A stretch of DNA of 64,000 nucleotides from Phyto melanocephala (GCA_941918925.1 OW799233.1:136346533-136410532), one strand, 5' to 3'; positions 24,004 through 35,282 are shown, numbered from the stretch's first letter. Notes: generated by a model from the sequence alone, not told the origin. Program-made: numbers and translations.

Positions 24004-24309
24004 GTAGCAGAATATTTTATAAGCGGAGGTTACAGTAAGCATGTCGACGTAATTTGTCCATAGATAAATTATATTAATTTAATATAAAGTAAAGTTGTAG
24101 TTAAACTGGTCGTGTCACCTTCATAGATTATTATTATACCGACGAGAAAGGTGTATACGCGAAATTTCACTATTATACTTATTATTATCGCTTTTATGAG
24201 CTTTGTTGATCTGTCTAATATGGGTTTAGTGCGAACGTATGTCGATATTAGTTTCTTATTTCGGATATCTTTCAAAATAATCGTTCTCCAATTAAACAAC
24301 TTGCAAACG

Positions 24310-25037
24310 ACAACGACTTTTTTAAGAAAATCATATTTTCCGATGAGGCTCGCTTTCAAATAAACAAAACGGTCGATTCTGATGCGAAGAAAATCCACAA
24401 ACTGCTAATAAAAAACCATTACATTCACCTAAATTGACAGTTTGGTGTGGTTTTTTGGTCTGTCGTTCCGTACTTCTTCCGGAGTGAAGCTGGTAACACC
24501 GTTACTGTCCATTGAGAGCGGTATAGATTAATGAAAACATACTTTTTATGGCCGAAATTGGAAGAACTTGATCTTGACAAAATTTGGTTCCAACAGACGG
24601 AGCTAAGTGCCACACAGCAAATGCAACAATTGAATTATTATTATTGCGAGAAAAGTTTAGAGATTCAATTATTTCAAAAAAATTGTGATATTGAATGGCC
24701 TCAAAGAAGTTGTGATTTAACCCCATTAGACTATTTCTTGTGGGGTTATTGAAGTCATTGGACTTTCTAAATAAATTAGACTCTCCTTAAGCTTTATAAA
24801 TCAATATTGAACGTGGCATTCATGACATAAAACTTGATTTAGTTGTAGAAGTGCTCGAAAATTGGGTTCATCAAATTCATTCCTGCAGAAGAAGTCGTGA
24901 AGGCCATATGAATGACGTCTTATTTAGAACCTAATTGTATCGATTTACCTTAAATAAAAAACTTTTAAGTTTCCTTAACAACAAGTTTATTTTATTTCTT
25001 TTTTTGAAGAAATCATATCACTCTTATTGGAAAACCT
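24310..25037 (+). pseudogene. Tc1/mariner relic (family H, copy 1)
   Basis: The + strand gives 'IFSDEARFQINKTV' (24335), then 'GNTVTVH' and 'KIWFQQTELSATQQMQQL', and finally 'WPQRSCDLTPLDYFLWGY' (24697-24750), all landmarks of an insect Tc1/mariner transposase. The right end AAATCATATCACTCTTATTG at 25010 is the complement of the left end of the 57076-57665 copy. In-frame stops and missing catalytic residues (QQDGATxH is now QQTELSAT) make it inactive. Confidence 0.75.
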
Positions 25038-25044
25038 TTTTTTA

Positions 25045-25600
25045 TTCGCAGAGGTCTGAAGATTTTCTTTGGTAATATTTTTCGTGGCTCCACTATATAT
25101 TTAGAATTTGTGGGTGTATCTCGTATTGTACGAACATAAAATTTAAAGCCCCATTTTTTGGTTTGTTAGATGAATATTGTTTCATTTAGCTACCAACTTT
25201 TGTTGAACATATTTGCTCGTCCACACATAACTTTTGTAGTTTTTTTATGCTTGAAAGAGTTATGCTTAAAAGTATTAATAGCTGGGTGGATTAAAAAAGC
25301 CTATTACGAGTAGGGTAATTTGGATATTTCATTTTATCTTTGTCGTTGAAATAAATTACCTCCCGATTCTTTTTTTCAATAGTCATTTGAATTTTGATAA
25401 TATTTGCACTCCGGATGTTACTTACAGACTAATAGTTTGTACAATTTGGGAGTTTAAAATATGACATAAAAAATAAAATTCCAATGAATTAACGCAAGTC
25501 CGATACGTTGAAATCGACAGCGTTATCTATTCCAGCATATCTTATTGTTGCCGTGACTATAAATTCTTCTAAAGACTGTCAAAACTAACATCAACATTAA
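25045..25600. other. No feature recognised
   Basis: AT-rich spacer between a mariner relic and HINE-A; nothing supportable seen. Confidence 0.4.
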
Positions 25601-25601
25601 T

Positions 25602-26325
25602 AAACAAAAGCACTATATTCGGCTGTGCCGAATTTTTTATTCCCATCATAATTTTGTGTACTTTTATATCCAAAATTAATTATTTTGTTATTAATTGTAA
25701 TTGCTATGGAATAATATATAGTAATAATATATGTATTACTTTTTTTGTGTAACTTCGATGTGCTGGTAAAATGTTTTCGTAAATTTAGGACCGTATTTAT
25801 AAAAAATATTTTAGGTTTATCAAAGGCTTATTTGACAGATGTTGTAGAGAAATTTGTCAAATAAGCCTTCAATAAACCTAAAATATTTTTTATGAATACG
25901 GCTCTTAGTGTTTTAATGGAAGTTAAAGTAGGCGTGTCAATAAAGCTTCTGCTAATAAATAAAACCTAGGTATTTCAATATAGTCCTTTATTCTTTCAAA
26001 ATCTTCATAGAGAAATTATATTAATTTGAGATTAAGTGTTATATGGGAGGTGGGCGTAAAAGTGGGCATGTCACATTTATTTTCCGAGTACTAAGCCGTT
26101 GATCAAAAAACAAATGGTTGCAAAATTTCTGAATAAAATTTTGTCAGTTTTATTACGTTTTTTATTTTAGATATCATACATTGTGATCTATAACTTCTTT
26201 CCTAATTCATGGATTTATGCAATTTTTGTGGAAAAATATTTCTTACTAAGAAAATATACATTCGATATATCATGGCTCTACGTTAATACACAATTCGATT
26301 TTTTTCAATGTTGGAAGAATATTTC
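25602..26325 (+). mobile_element. HINE-A copy lacking the mariner insert
   Basis: It begins 'CAAAAGCACTATATTCGGC' with hairpin ATTCGGCTGTGCCGAAT at 25617-25633. At 25747-25754 the sequence 'GTGTAACTTCG' runs straight through the site that holds the 0.6-kb mariner derivative in other copies. It has only one diverged internal unit, an inserted fold-back element (25789-25903), and a decayed 3' end that runs into an inverted HINE-A end at 26326. Confidence 0.7.
25789..25903. mobile_element. Fold-back MITE, 47-bp arms
   Basis: The left arm 25791-25837 and right arm 25855-25901 are complementary apart from about three mismatches, with a 17-nt loop. The outer sequence reads GAGCCGTATTCATAAAAAA on the right-arm strand. 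The flanks are TTAG on both sides (…TTTAG / TTAGTG…), a possible 4-bp target duplication, and the insert is absent from the paralogous HINE-A copies at 3135 and 27750. Confidence 0.75.
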
Positions 26326-26975
26326 CTTTTATACCCGCCACCAAAAAATGATGAGGGTAAATTAACTTTGTCATTCTGTTTGAACCACATCGAAATATCT
26401 GCTTTAGTATCCATAAAGTATATATTTTCTGAGTTGTGGTATAATTGTGGGACGATCTAGCTATACCCGTCCATCTATACGTCTGTTGAAAGCACGATAA
26501 AGCTATAAAGTTAGGGGTCTCAAATTTTGACAGAATATTTCTTATACACAAGGTTTGTTTGCTATTGAAAATGAGATAAATTGCTTGATTTGGAAGGGAA
26601 TTGTAGCTCGTCATGCTAGAAACAGTGTCCTTCCATTAAACGCATTGACGTAGAGTGATAAAAGTTTTGAATATATAATTCCTGCGTAAAAAACAAACTT
26701 TCCCTGAAAATTGCTCAAATGTATAAAGTGCAAAAGGAATCTTTTTCGGTACACGCAAAGAAAACCCATGGTTAGGACATGATCACGACGGTCATATTAT
26801 AGTTTCTATAACAATATTTGGTTGTCAAAAAAACAGTATTAGTTATTTTTGTTACACTTCATCATGTATTTTGTCACGATAATCAGGCATTTGTTTGAAT
26901 TGTATCATTTAATGTTTACTTTTCTTAAAAATTTCAAAATGGTTATCATTTTAAAATAGTATGATTTAAAAAAAA
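26326..26975 (-). repeat. Inverted HINE-A end plus MITE-B start (duplication copy 1)
   Basis: 26326-26751 is the reverse complement of the HINE-A 3' region, beginning TATACCCGCCACCAAAAAA. MITE-B begins at 26752 (CACGCAAAGAAAACCCATGG after TA) and stops at 26975, where HINE-A copy 2 starts. From about 26180 to 26975 it is nearly identical to 29115-29905. Confidence 0.7.
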
Positions 26976-29082
26976 AACAAGTAAGAGCACTATATTCCGC
27001 TGTGCCGAATCTTTTATACCCACCACCAATTTCGTGTACATTTAAAGCACAATATTTATTATTTTGTTAATCGCTATGGGATAATCTATTTATAATAAAA
27101 TATGTATCACTTTCTTTGTAGAGGGTGGTTAAATTTTAAAGGCCCATGTTGAAGGTGAACTACACCTAATCTTTAAATTTGTTTTCTGCATTTCATTTAA
27201 CATTTCTCAATCTCAAACTTATTCAATTTGATCCGAGGAAAGATACGCAAATGAGCAACGCTTTAAAGTTATTCAGGTTTTTTATAAAAATGGGCGTTCA
27301 AGTCAAAATGCATTTTGTGCACTTCGTAATTCTTTTGATCAACATAATCGTTCAAATTCGTCCACAATCGGGAGAATTGTAAAAAAAGTCTGTATAAAAT
27401 GTTAGAAAATCTGTGAATGCCTTCTTAGTTCGTTGAATGGGAACCACTGCTGGTTTTTGCGATAGTGTGGCAAAATAGCAGTCAACCTCGCCTCATCATC
27501 ATGCCCAACAATTGAGCATCAACATTGTCATTGAAAATTTGGACCATCAGATAGAGGAGTGGCGCCAAGGATGGGAGGGCCAATTGGCCGATATTTTGTT
27601 AAATACATAATTGAACCATACAAATATTATAATTGCAAAAAGAAATACTAATAATATCCTAAATAATTTGTGTTTTATTTGAATTCAACATCGGTCCTTA
27701 AAATTTAACCACCCTTTATAACTTCGATATGCTACTAAAATGCTTTTGTAAATGAAGTCTTTCAATGAAAGTGGGCGTTAAAGTAGGCGTGTCAATAAAG
27801 TTTCTGCTAATAAATACAACTTAGATATTTCAATATAGTCCTTTATTTTCCCAAAAACTTTGTCAATAGAGAAATTACATGAATTTAAGATAAACCGTTA
27901 TATGGGAGGTAGGCGTTAAAGTGGGCGTGTCACCTAAACTTTTTTGCACAGCAATAACATTGATTAGAAGGATTTACGTAGCAAATTTGATCATCATACC
28001 TCAAATTTTGGCGGTTTTATGAGCTTTGAAATTTCATTAACGGTAGATAACGTGAAAAGTGGGCGTTATAGTAGGCGTTTCAAAGTTGTTTTTGCTAATG
28101 AGTACAACTAAGGTATTTCAATATAGTCCTTTATTAATCCAAAATCATTAGTAGAAGAGAAATTATATGAATTTTGAGTAAAACGTTATATGGGAGGTGG
28201 GCGCAAAAGTGGGCGTGGCAACTTAATTTTCTACCAAAGTAATGACATTGCCTAGGGGGATATACGTAGCAAGTTTTATCATCATACTTCTAATTTTGGC
28301 GGTTTTATGAGCTTTTAAATTTCATTAACGGTATATAACGTGAAAAGTGGGCGTTATAGTAGGCGTGTCAAAGTTATTTTTGCGAATGAGTACAACTAAG
28401 GAGTTTCAATATAGCCCTTTGTAACTCCAAAATCTTAATTAATTGAGAAATTATATGAATTTTAGGTAAAACGTTATATGGGAGGTGGGCGTAAAAGTGG
28501 GCGTGGCACCTTAATTTTCTGGCAAAGTAATGAAATTGCCTAGGGGGATAGACATAGCAAAATTTATCATCATACCTCTAATTTTGGCGGTTTTATGAGC
28601 TTTTAAATTTCATTGACGGTAGATAACGTGAAAAGTGGGCGTTATAGTAGGCGTGTCAAAGTTATTTTTGCGAATGAGTACAACTTAGGTGTTTCAATAT
28701 AGCCCTTTATAATTCCAAAATATTTTTTAATAAAGAAATTATATGAATTTTGAGTAAAACGTTATATGGGAGGTGGGCGTGGCACATTGATTTGCCGTTA
28801 CAAGAAAGCGTGTCACCAAAAAGCAAAGTGTGCAAAATTTCAGAGTCGTACATCCAATTTTGTTGCTTTTATGACGTTTTTGTTTTTAAATATACCGAAA
28901 AATACACTGTGCGGTATAAATTTTCGTACATTTTGATCGATAACTCCTCTCCTAATCCATAGATTTAGACAATTTTCGGGGAAAAAAATTGTCTTTACCC
29001 AGGAAATATATATTCGATGTTTCATGAGTCTACGTTATGGCGTTTGGACACAATTCCATTTTTTTGGTGGCGGGTATAAAAA
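26976..29082 (+). mobile_element. HINE-A copy 2 with mariner derivative and tandem units
   Basis: It starts 'CAAGTAAGAGCACTATATTC' with a one-mismatch hairpin and TATACCCACCACC (27015-27027), and ends GGTGGCGGGTATA at 29066-29078. The internal units recur near 27811, 28097, 28384 and 28674, the same ~288-bp array as copy 1 but more diverged. The mariner derivative occupies 27121-27716. Confidence 0.75.
27121..27716 (+). mobile_element. Internally deleted mariner derivative inside HINE-A copy 2
   Basis: It has the same ends (GAGGGTGGTTAAATTTTAAA and complement) between TA dinucleotides, and the same N-terminal-to-C-terminal junction, as 2489-3104. The small differences are point changes and a short deletion near 27383. 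The translation is broken. Confidence 0.7.
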
Positions 29083-29265
29083 AGACACTGTGCGGTGTGA
29101 AATCTTCGTACATTGTGATCTATAACTTCTTTCCTAATTCATGGATTTATGCAATTTTTGTGGAAAAATATTTCTTACTAAGAAAATATACATTCGATAT
29201 ATCATGGCTCTACGTTAATGCATTTGGACACAATTCGATTTTTTTCAATGTTGGAAGAATATTTC
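29083..29265 (+). repeat. Extra partial HINE-A 3' segment
   Basis: Immediately after the complete end of copy 2, the sequence jumps back to 'ACACTGTGCGGTGTGAAATC' and repeats the last ~180 bp of HINE-A in a diverged form. This is a tandem 3'-end duplication or recombination joint. Confidence 0.6.
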
Positions 29266-30015
29266 TTTTTATACCCGCCACCAAAAAATGATGAGGGTAA
29301 ATTAATTTTGTCATTCTGTTTGAACCACATCGAAATATCTGCTTTAGTATCCATAAAGTATATATTTTCTGAGTTGTGGTATAATTGTGGGACGATCTAG
29401 CTATACCCGTCCATCTATCAGTCTGTTGAAAGCACGATAAAGCTCGAACCTATAAAGTTAGGGGTCTCAAGTTTTGACAGAATATTTCTTATACACAAGG
29501 TTTGTTTGCTATTGAAAATGAGATAAATTGCTTGATTTGGAAGGGAATTGTAGCTCGTCATGCTAGAAACAGTGTCCTTCCATTAAACGCATTGACGTAG
29601 AGTGATAAAAGTTTTGAATATATAATTCCTGCGTAAAAAAAAACTTTCCCTGAAAATTGCTCAAATGTATAAAGTGCAAAAGGAATCTTTTTCGGTACAC
29701 GCAAAGAAAACCCATGGTTAGGACATGATCACGACGGTCATATTATAGTTTCTATAACAATATTTGGTTGTCAAAAAAACAGTATTAGTTATTTTTGTTA
29801 CACTTCATCATGTATTTTGCATTTGTTTGAATTGTATCATTTAATGTTTACTTTTCTTAAAAATTTCAAAATGGTTATCATTTTAAAATAGTATGATTTA
29901 AAAAAAAAATTAAACAAAAATAACATTATATTCAAAAGCATTAAAAATTAAAAATAATCATTAAATAATAGGTAAGACAACAGCATGATTACAAATTAAT
30001 CAAGTTATGATATTT

Positions 30016-31020
30016 TTATTTATTTATTTATTTATTTATTTAATTTATTGTCTATAGATTATAAATCCTTACAGACTAAAGTATGTAAAATAAAAAAACA
30101 AAATTAGGGTTATATATAAAATAATATTCTATAATAATTCAACGATTTAAATATAAAATGTTATTTCTTTTAAAAATTTCTTTACTTTCATTAAGGCCCT
30201 TAAAGTGATAATAATTATTAAAAAGTTTTCACATATACGACGAAGAGGATCATTATTAGCATAGTTGGATCCATAGTAATTTAAGTTAATAAAATGGAAA
30301 TTTCGAGTTGGTCTGGTTGGAACATTAAAAGATATTTTACTTAGCAGGAATTCAGAGTCGATATCGCCTTGAATTAGGCCCAGCACAAAAGAAAAACACA
30401 GCATTGAACGACGACTTTTTAAAGTTGGTAATTTTATAAGACAGAGTCTGCTTTCATATGAAGGTAGTAAAAACGAATTCCATCCAAGGCCACGTAGACA
30501 AAATATTAAAAACTTCTTTTGTACAGACTCGATACTATCAATATGAATATTATAGCAAGGATCGCAAATAATCGATCCATATTCTAGAATAGGTCGAATT
30601 AACGATGAATATAATTGTTTCGTAGTATAAGGATCAAGAAATTCCTTGCACCACCTCTTCATAAATCCAAGTACACCATTTGCTTTCTTAACAATTAAAG
30701 AAATATGGTCACGATAATTTAATTAGTGATCAAGCAAAATACCAAGATCAAGAAAGTTCTGAACTTTATCAAGTTTACACTCATTAATGCAATAAAATAA
30801 ACCCAATTTCTTAATTCAAAAAAAGGACATGTGCTTACATTTTTTTATATTCAGCTCCATTAAGGTGATTTCACACCAATTAACCAATTTATCAATATCA
30901 GATTGAAGGAAAAGTTGATCTTCGGGATTATTAGAAGAACGAAAAATTTTGACATCATCGGCATACATCAAAACTTTAGAGTGCTGAATAACTGAAGGTA
31001 GATCGTTTGTGATTAATAAT
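30016..31020 (-). pseudogene. 5'-truncated non-LTR retrotransposon (RT C-terminal half)
   Basis: On the - strand, 30816-31061 contains 'ITNDLPSVIQHSKVLMYADD', the catalytic YADD box, followed by 'DIDKLVNWCEITLMELNIKK' and 'CKHMSF'. 30147-30662 continues with 'TKQLYSSLIRPILEYGS' and 'RRSMLCFSFVLGLIQG', the thumb/C-terminal region of Jockey/I/CR1-like LINEs. The 3' end is a (TTTA)n tract at 30016-30050 on the + strand. The RT upstream of YADD is absent and a frame break lies between the two pieces, so it is dead. Confidence 0.75.
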
Positions 31021-31661
31021 AGGTCTGTCTGCGTACACATATTTTGCATCATTTTATGCAAAATGTTACAAAATCTTGCAAAATGTTGTCTGCGTACTCA
31101 AAATCTCTTGCAGCGAGAGAGCAAAACAGAAAATTTTTTGACAGTTGGAAGTTGAGAACTTGCAAAATGTTGTTGGAGAAATTTCTTCTTGCAACATTTA
31201 GCAACTAGCTTGAACAGCTGTTTTTATTTACTAATTATGAAAAAATTTTTGTGAAACGAAAATAAAAATTGAAACTTAACAATGGCAGAGGTAAGTAGTT
31301 AGAATTGTGCTGATTTTTAACGTTTATAAAATATTATAATAAACAACATTTTACTTCATGCTAGAAACGTCCAAATATTCAGTGTGACCGTAATGTAAGT
31401 GGATTGGAGATGGCAGAACCGATAAAATTAGCATTTTTTAATTTACCGCGAGAATTCACTTTCGCGTTCACATATGCTAAAACTCTTTTGCTTTGTAATT
31501 TCAATTGTTTACACACCGATCAGCTGTTTTCTTGCAAAATTTTACTGGATACTGTCTGCGTACTTTTTGATATACTTTTAGCCGCCAGAGTAAAATTGGT
31601 CTTACTCTCCCAAAAAAATTTACTGAGTATTTCCTACTGGAAAAGTACGCAGACAGACCTA
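31020..31661 (+). mobile_element. 640-bp TIR element with gene-like interior
   Basis: Perfect 17-bp terminal inverted repeats TAGGTCTGTCTGCGTAC at 31020-31036 and the complement at 31645-31661. The core TGTCTGCGTAC is repeated at 31086-31096 and 31553-31563. Flanks share ATAA (or AATAAT if the TIR is taken as 16 bp). The interior holds AACAATGGCAGAG|GTAAGT (31278-31293) and a possible acceptor CATGCTAG at 31357-31364, after which a frame stays open. The superfamily is not assignable from the ends alone. Confidence 0.65.
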
Positions 31662-32454
31662 ATAATTTATAATAATAATTTGACTTCAACTGTTCTTCTT
31701 CTTGCTGAATAAATTTTTATTATTTCAAAAGTTTGAGATGTCAAAAACAGGAACAAAAATTTTGAAAAAATTACAGAAAATTTACAAATAATCGAGAAAT
31801 TGTAAAAAAAATATTGATATAAAAATTGCAATTAAATTGGTAAGTACAATCAATATGCGTATGTTACAGCAGAAGACAATAATTTTCCGTAGAAAAAACA
31901 AAAATTGTGGATTTCAACTGTAGTCATATATATGATTTAGTTTTATATAATAATGATAACTGACAACCATTATATTTTTTAATCATAATCATACACTTCA
32001 ATTATAGTATGTTGCTCTTCGATTATGGTTACCACAACCATATTTTTTCTTTGCGTATATGCATAGATTTCTACTCAATATCATTGTAATGCCAGAAAAT
32101 AAAGTTGACATGCTCATTTTAATGCCCACATCCCATATAACGTGTTAACTCATGTTGTTCCTCTAAGGACAAAGGTTGTGAAGTAATATAGGACTGTTTA
32201 CAATAAAAATATCTTAGTTAAATTTATTAGCAGAAATTACTACGGTACGGCTACTTTAACGCCCGCTTGTCAAATATTCTGTTGTAAATTAAATTTTAAA
32301 GCTTATAAATACAATTGAATTTTATGTATTAGATAATAAAATTTCGCATATGTAGGTTTCTTAGAAATTTGATTATAATTTGTTTAACTTTCCCTTAATG
32401 GTGGGTATCCAAAACTCAGAACAGCCGCATATAGTGCTCTTACTTGTTTTTACT

Positions 32455-33560
32455 ATATATTATTCTTCCCACCATTTCATAACATTAAAAATGCGTTTGG
32501 AATGTATTTGATTTTATTTTAAAATTTTGTTTAAAAAATGTTCTTAAAATAGATTTAATACATAATTTTATTTTTTTATGAATAGGAGCTCTATGAACAA
32601 GTATTTATGAATTGTCATAATTAAATAAAACAAACAAATAAATTAATTAGCCCAAAAATTAGCATATTGTCAAACATGTAACCTTCTAAATAGTCAATAA
32701 ATAAATAAAACGTTATTTTTATTACTCACTTGTAAAATACAGGAACACATTTTTATACCCACCACCACCAAACAAAAAATGGTTTGGGAATATAATTATG
32801 TTTTCTTTTAATTTTTATCACATGTAGTCATTACTTATATATGTCATTGTCATTGAAAAATATGTTATTAAGTAATAGCAAGCCATTATCTAGGAACGAA
32901 TGTCACACAAAAATAAATTTAACAAAACACCTAGAAAAACTTCAGTAAAAGAAATTAAAATTTATAAGATATTTTCCATAAACAAAAAATTTACTAATAA
33001 ATATCAATAAAAAGAAATTATGGAGTAAATGTAAATGCACTGAATCAATAGTGCAATAGAATGCATTTTACATGCCTTTTCAAATCGATAATAGTTTGCC
33101 ATACATGACGTGCTTTTTAAATACATACAAATGTATGGAAAGTGTCTTAAAACATTCATGTAAACAAAAAAATTAAATCATTAAATATGGGACTCTTAAT
33201 ATTAATGCATTCCATGCAGTAATTGAAATTGAGTAAAGCTTATGTATATATTCACATTGTTACGGATTTTTTTTTTTATTCATTTGTCTTTAAAAGCTCC
33301 TATGCCATTCAAAATTACACATTCAAATATTCTGGCAAGGCTCGAAAATTTTACGTTCCTTTTTACAACTTTACATATTTGCAAATATGCACGCACATAT
33401 ATATATGGACAGGCATGTACATATACATATGCAATGTTACGGTTGGCAACCAATTTTTTTTATATGAGTTTCGATAGACGATCACAAACGGAAAGTTTTG
33501 TCACCTCTCATGTCCTTACGTCTCCTCTTACAATTGCTATCACCTCAGTTTACCGTTAAA
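32455..33560. repeat. Gene-free DNA with a HINE end scrap
   Basis: 32752-32830 is a decayed HINE-A end B in reverse orientation ('TTTTATACCCACCACCACC...AAAAAATGG'). Nothing else is recognised; the open frames at 33223-33559 overlap each other and are AT-rich. Confidence 0.4.
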
Positions 33561-33781
33561 TTGTTTGACCAATAGCAGCACGACACATTTCAAACCGGTT
33601 TTGTGGAAAGAGGAATGGAAAAGAAAAAAGATTTTGCAAGTGATGCCTTTTAGCGATTTGCTGATTTTGCATAATTTTTATAAGGGCCCAGTAGGCAAGA
33701 TCACCTACTGGCAACTTTGCAAAAAGAAAAAGAAAGGGAAAGAGAAGAAAAGAAAAATCAGATTAAGAAAAGTTGAAAGTT

Positions 33782-33900
33782 GACAGTTGATCTTAAGAAG
33801 TTAAAAAGGACAGTTGACTTTAAGAAGTTAAAAAGGACAGTTGATCTTAAGAAGTTAAAAAGGAAAGTTGATCTTAAGATGTTAAAAAGAGGAGTCAGTT
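33782..33900 (+). repeat. 27-bp tandem repeat
   Basis: GACAGTTGATCTTAAGAAGT-type units start at 33782, 33809, 33836 and 33863 (27-bp step), followed by a decayed partial unit. A lysine-rich open frame ending at 33783 lies just before; it is likely low-complexity chance coding. Confidence 0.8.
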
Positions 33901-34540
33901 TTATGAAGTGAAAGATGGCAGTCGAAAGCATTTAATTATTAAAAAAGAAAAAATTAGAACTGTTATTACAAACTCTAAAATTGTAAAATCAATAAACAAT
34001 TTTTGTGTGGCAGTAAAATGTATTTGTAAAAAAAATAGCATAAGTGCGGTATTTTATTGAAAATAGAAAAATCCTTAAACAGCTTCATCTGGAAAAAGTG
34101 TGACAAATAGTGTTTGTGGTGTGACCCCTACTTGGGGAAAAAAATACATTATATAAAAAACATAGAAATGCTTGAACAAATTTATAGAATAATTAATTGT
34201 ACGAATATTAAAACGCTATATTAATTTTGCAAATTTAAAAACAGTATTTTTTTTTGTTAACAAATTTTAAGAAAATATGTTCTAGTGTTGCCTAGTTACA
34301 AAAGAAAGCTTTGAATTGCATGTAATACGATACTTTGACGTACATGTGTGTATGTAAATATTTAGCGAACTAAATCTAAAAACTCAGAAATTTTTGCTTT
34401 AAACTAACAATTTTATTGTTTAAGAAAAATCGAAGAATTTTAAAATACATACACACAACAAGCAAATTAAGCGAATAATACAAAAATCACTGTTAGAGAA
34501 ATAGACAGTGACTTATTATTCTGTGCGGAAAAAAAATAAT

Positions 34541-34648
34541 AACGACATGTGCATCAGCAACGACATGTGCATCAGCAACGACAAGTTCATCAGCAACGAC
34601 AAGTTCATCAGCAACGACAAATTCACCTGCAACGACCCGTCACCAACA
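34541..34648 (+). repeat. 18-bp minisatellite, six units
   Basis: AACGACATGTGCATCAGC at 34541 and 34559, AACGACAAGTTCATCAGC at 34577 and 34595, then two diverged units. The 18-bp length preserves reading frame (plus-frame NDMCIS/NDKFIS), but the open frame around it is very short. Confidence 0.85.
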
Positions 34649-34868
34649 ACACTATTTTGCTAAGTATCGTTATTATAATTAATTTATCATTATACTTTTA
34701 TTATTAATTCTATTGTTATTACTGGTAGTAGTAAGGTACCCTTAATTATAAAGTATATGTATATCGAAAAACTGTATTTTTATTACGAACAATAATGGCC
34801 AATATTTAAAATTGTAAAAATAAATATTTTTGAACTATGAAATTTTAAATCTTATTATTAGGGGAGGA

Positions 34869-35282
34869 ATGTTGGAGGTAAGTGGAATGCACTGAGCGGG
34901 TGATCACAATATTGGGACAGACATAATATTTTAGGTACTTGGTCTGTCATAGGAGCAAATTGCGGGAGGGAAAACAATAGTACCAGGCATGACGATCCAC
35001 CTGGTCATGCCAACGTTTGCATAACGACAGCGCTGTAAGATTTTAAAAGCTTTGTTTAAAAATTTCCCGTACTCTAAAGGTGTGTAGGGTACGGTCATAT
35101 GTTCACGTGCCAAATACCCCGGGTTGAGAACCACTGACCTTTTTGCTCGAGCTAGCTGGCAACCGCCTTTCACGCCCTTAACCCAATATTTGGCGTGGGT
35201 ATGTTTCGCTTTTATTATTTTTGTATTTGGTAGTCGAAAAATACCGGCACGTAACAACATGAACATAAGATCTCCTGTTACA
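34869..35282 (+). mobile_element. Possible LTR (3' LTR of a Gypsy-type element)
   Basis: A purine tract 'AGGGGAGGAA' ends at 34868, directly before TGTTGGAGG; the segment could end at '..CCTGTTACA' (35282), giving TG...CA termini. No second copy, primer-binding site or pol domain is visible in the window, so this is weak. It contains GGGTTGAGAACCACTG (35121-35136), like a hAT terminal repeat. Confidence 0.2.

Larger units (their letters stand above)
29698..32057 (-). mobile_element. MITE-B copy carrying a LINE and a TIR element
   Basis: It begins after TA with CACGCAAAGAAAACCCATGG and ends 'CCATATTTTTTCTTTGCG' before TA at 32056. The body is collinear with 36492-35757, but at 'TTATGATATTT' (about 30012) it is interrupted until about 31663 by a LINE fragment and a 640-bp TIR element. 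Confidence 0.7.
29266..32450 (-). mobile_element. HINE-A, reverse orientation, split by a MITE-B insertion
   Basis: End B (TATACCCGCCACC) is at 29270-29282 and end A ('CAGCCGCATATAGTGCTCTT', a decayed hairpin) at 32421-32441. The element breaks at 29697 (…TTTTTCGGTA) and resumes at about 32058, with MITE-B between. The second part (32058-32450) is strongly decayed but keeps 'GGTGGGTATCC' and the terminal 'GTGCTCTTACTTGTTTTT'. Confidence 0.6.

Noticed and set aside
24069..24398. 109-residue - strand ORF
   Set aside because: Overlaps the start of a mariner relic on the other strand and has no recognisable domain.
26180..29905. LTR retrotransposon interpretation of the 0.8-kb direct repeats
   Set aside because: The repeats do not start TG or end CA, have no primer-binding site or pol genes between them, and are made of HINE and MITE pieces.
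30816..31061. Active reverse transcriptase
   Set aside because: Only the region from YADD onwards is present, with frame breaks and no 5' part.
35121..35136. hAT terminal repeat GGGTTGAGAACCACTG
   Set aside because: Only one end is visible and no 8-bp duplication or transposase is nearby, so no element is called.
34931..35266. 111-residue - strand ORF as a gene
   Set aside because: It has a hydrophilic mixed composition without a known motif, and overlaps a possible LTR and a hAT-like end; the open frame may be chance in a locally GC-richer stretch.
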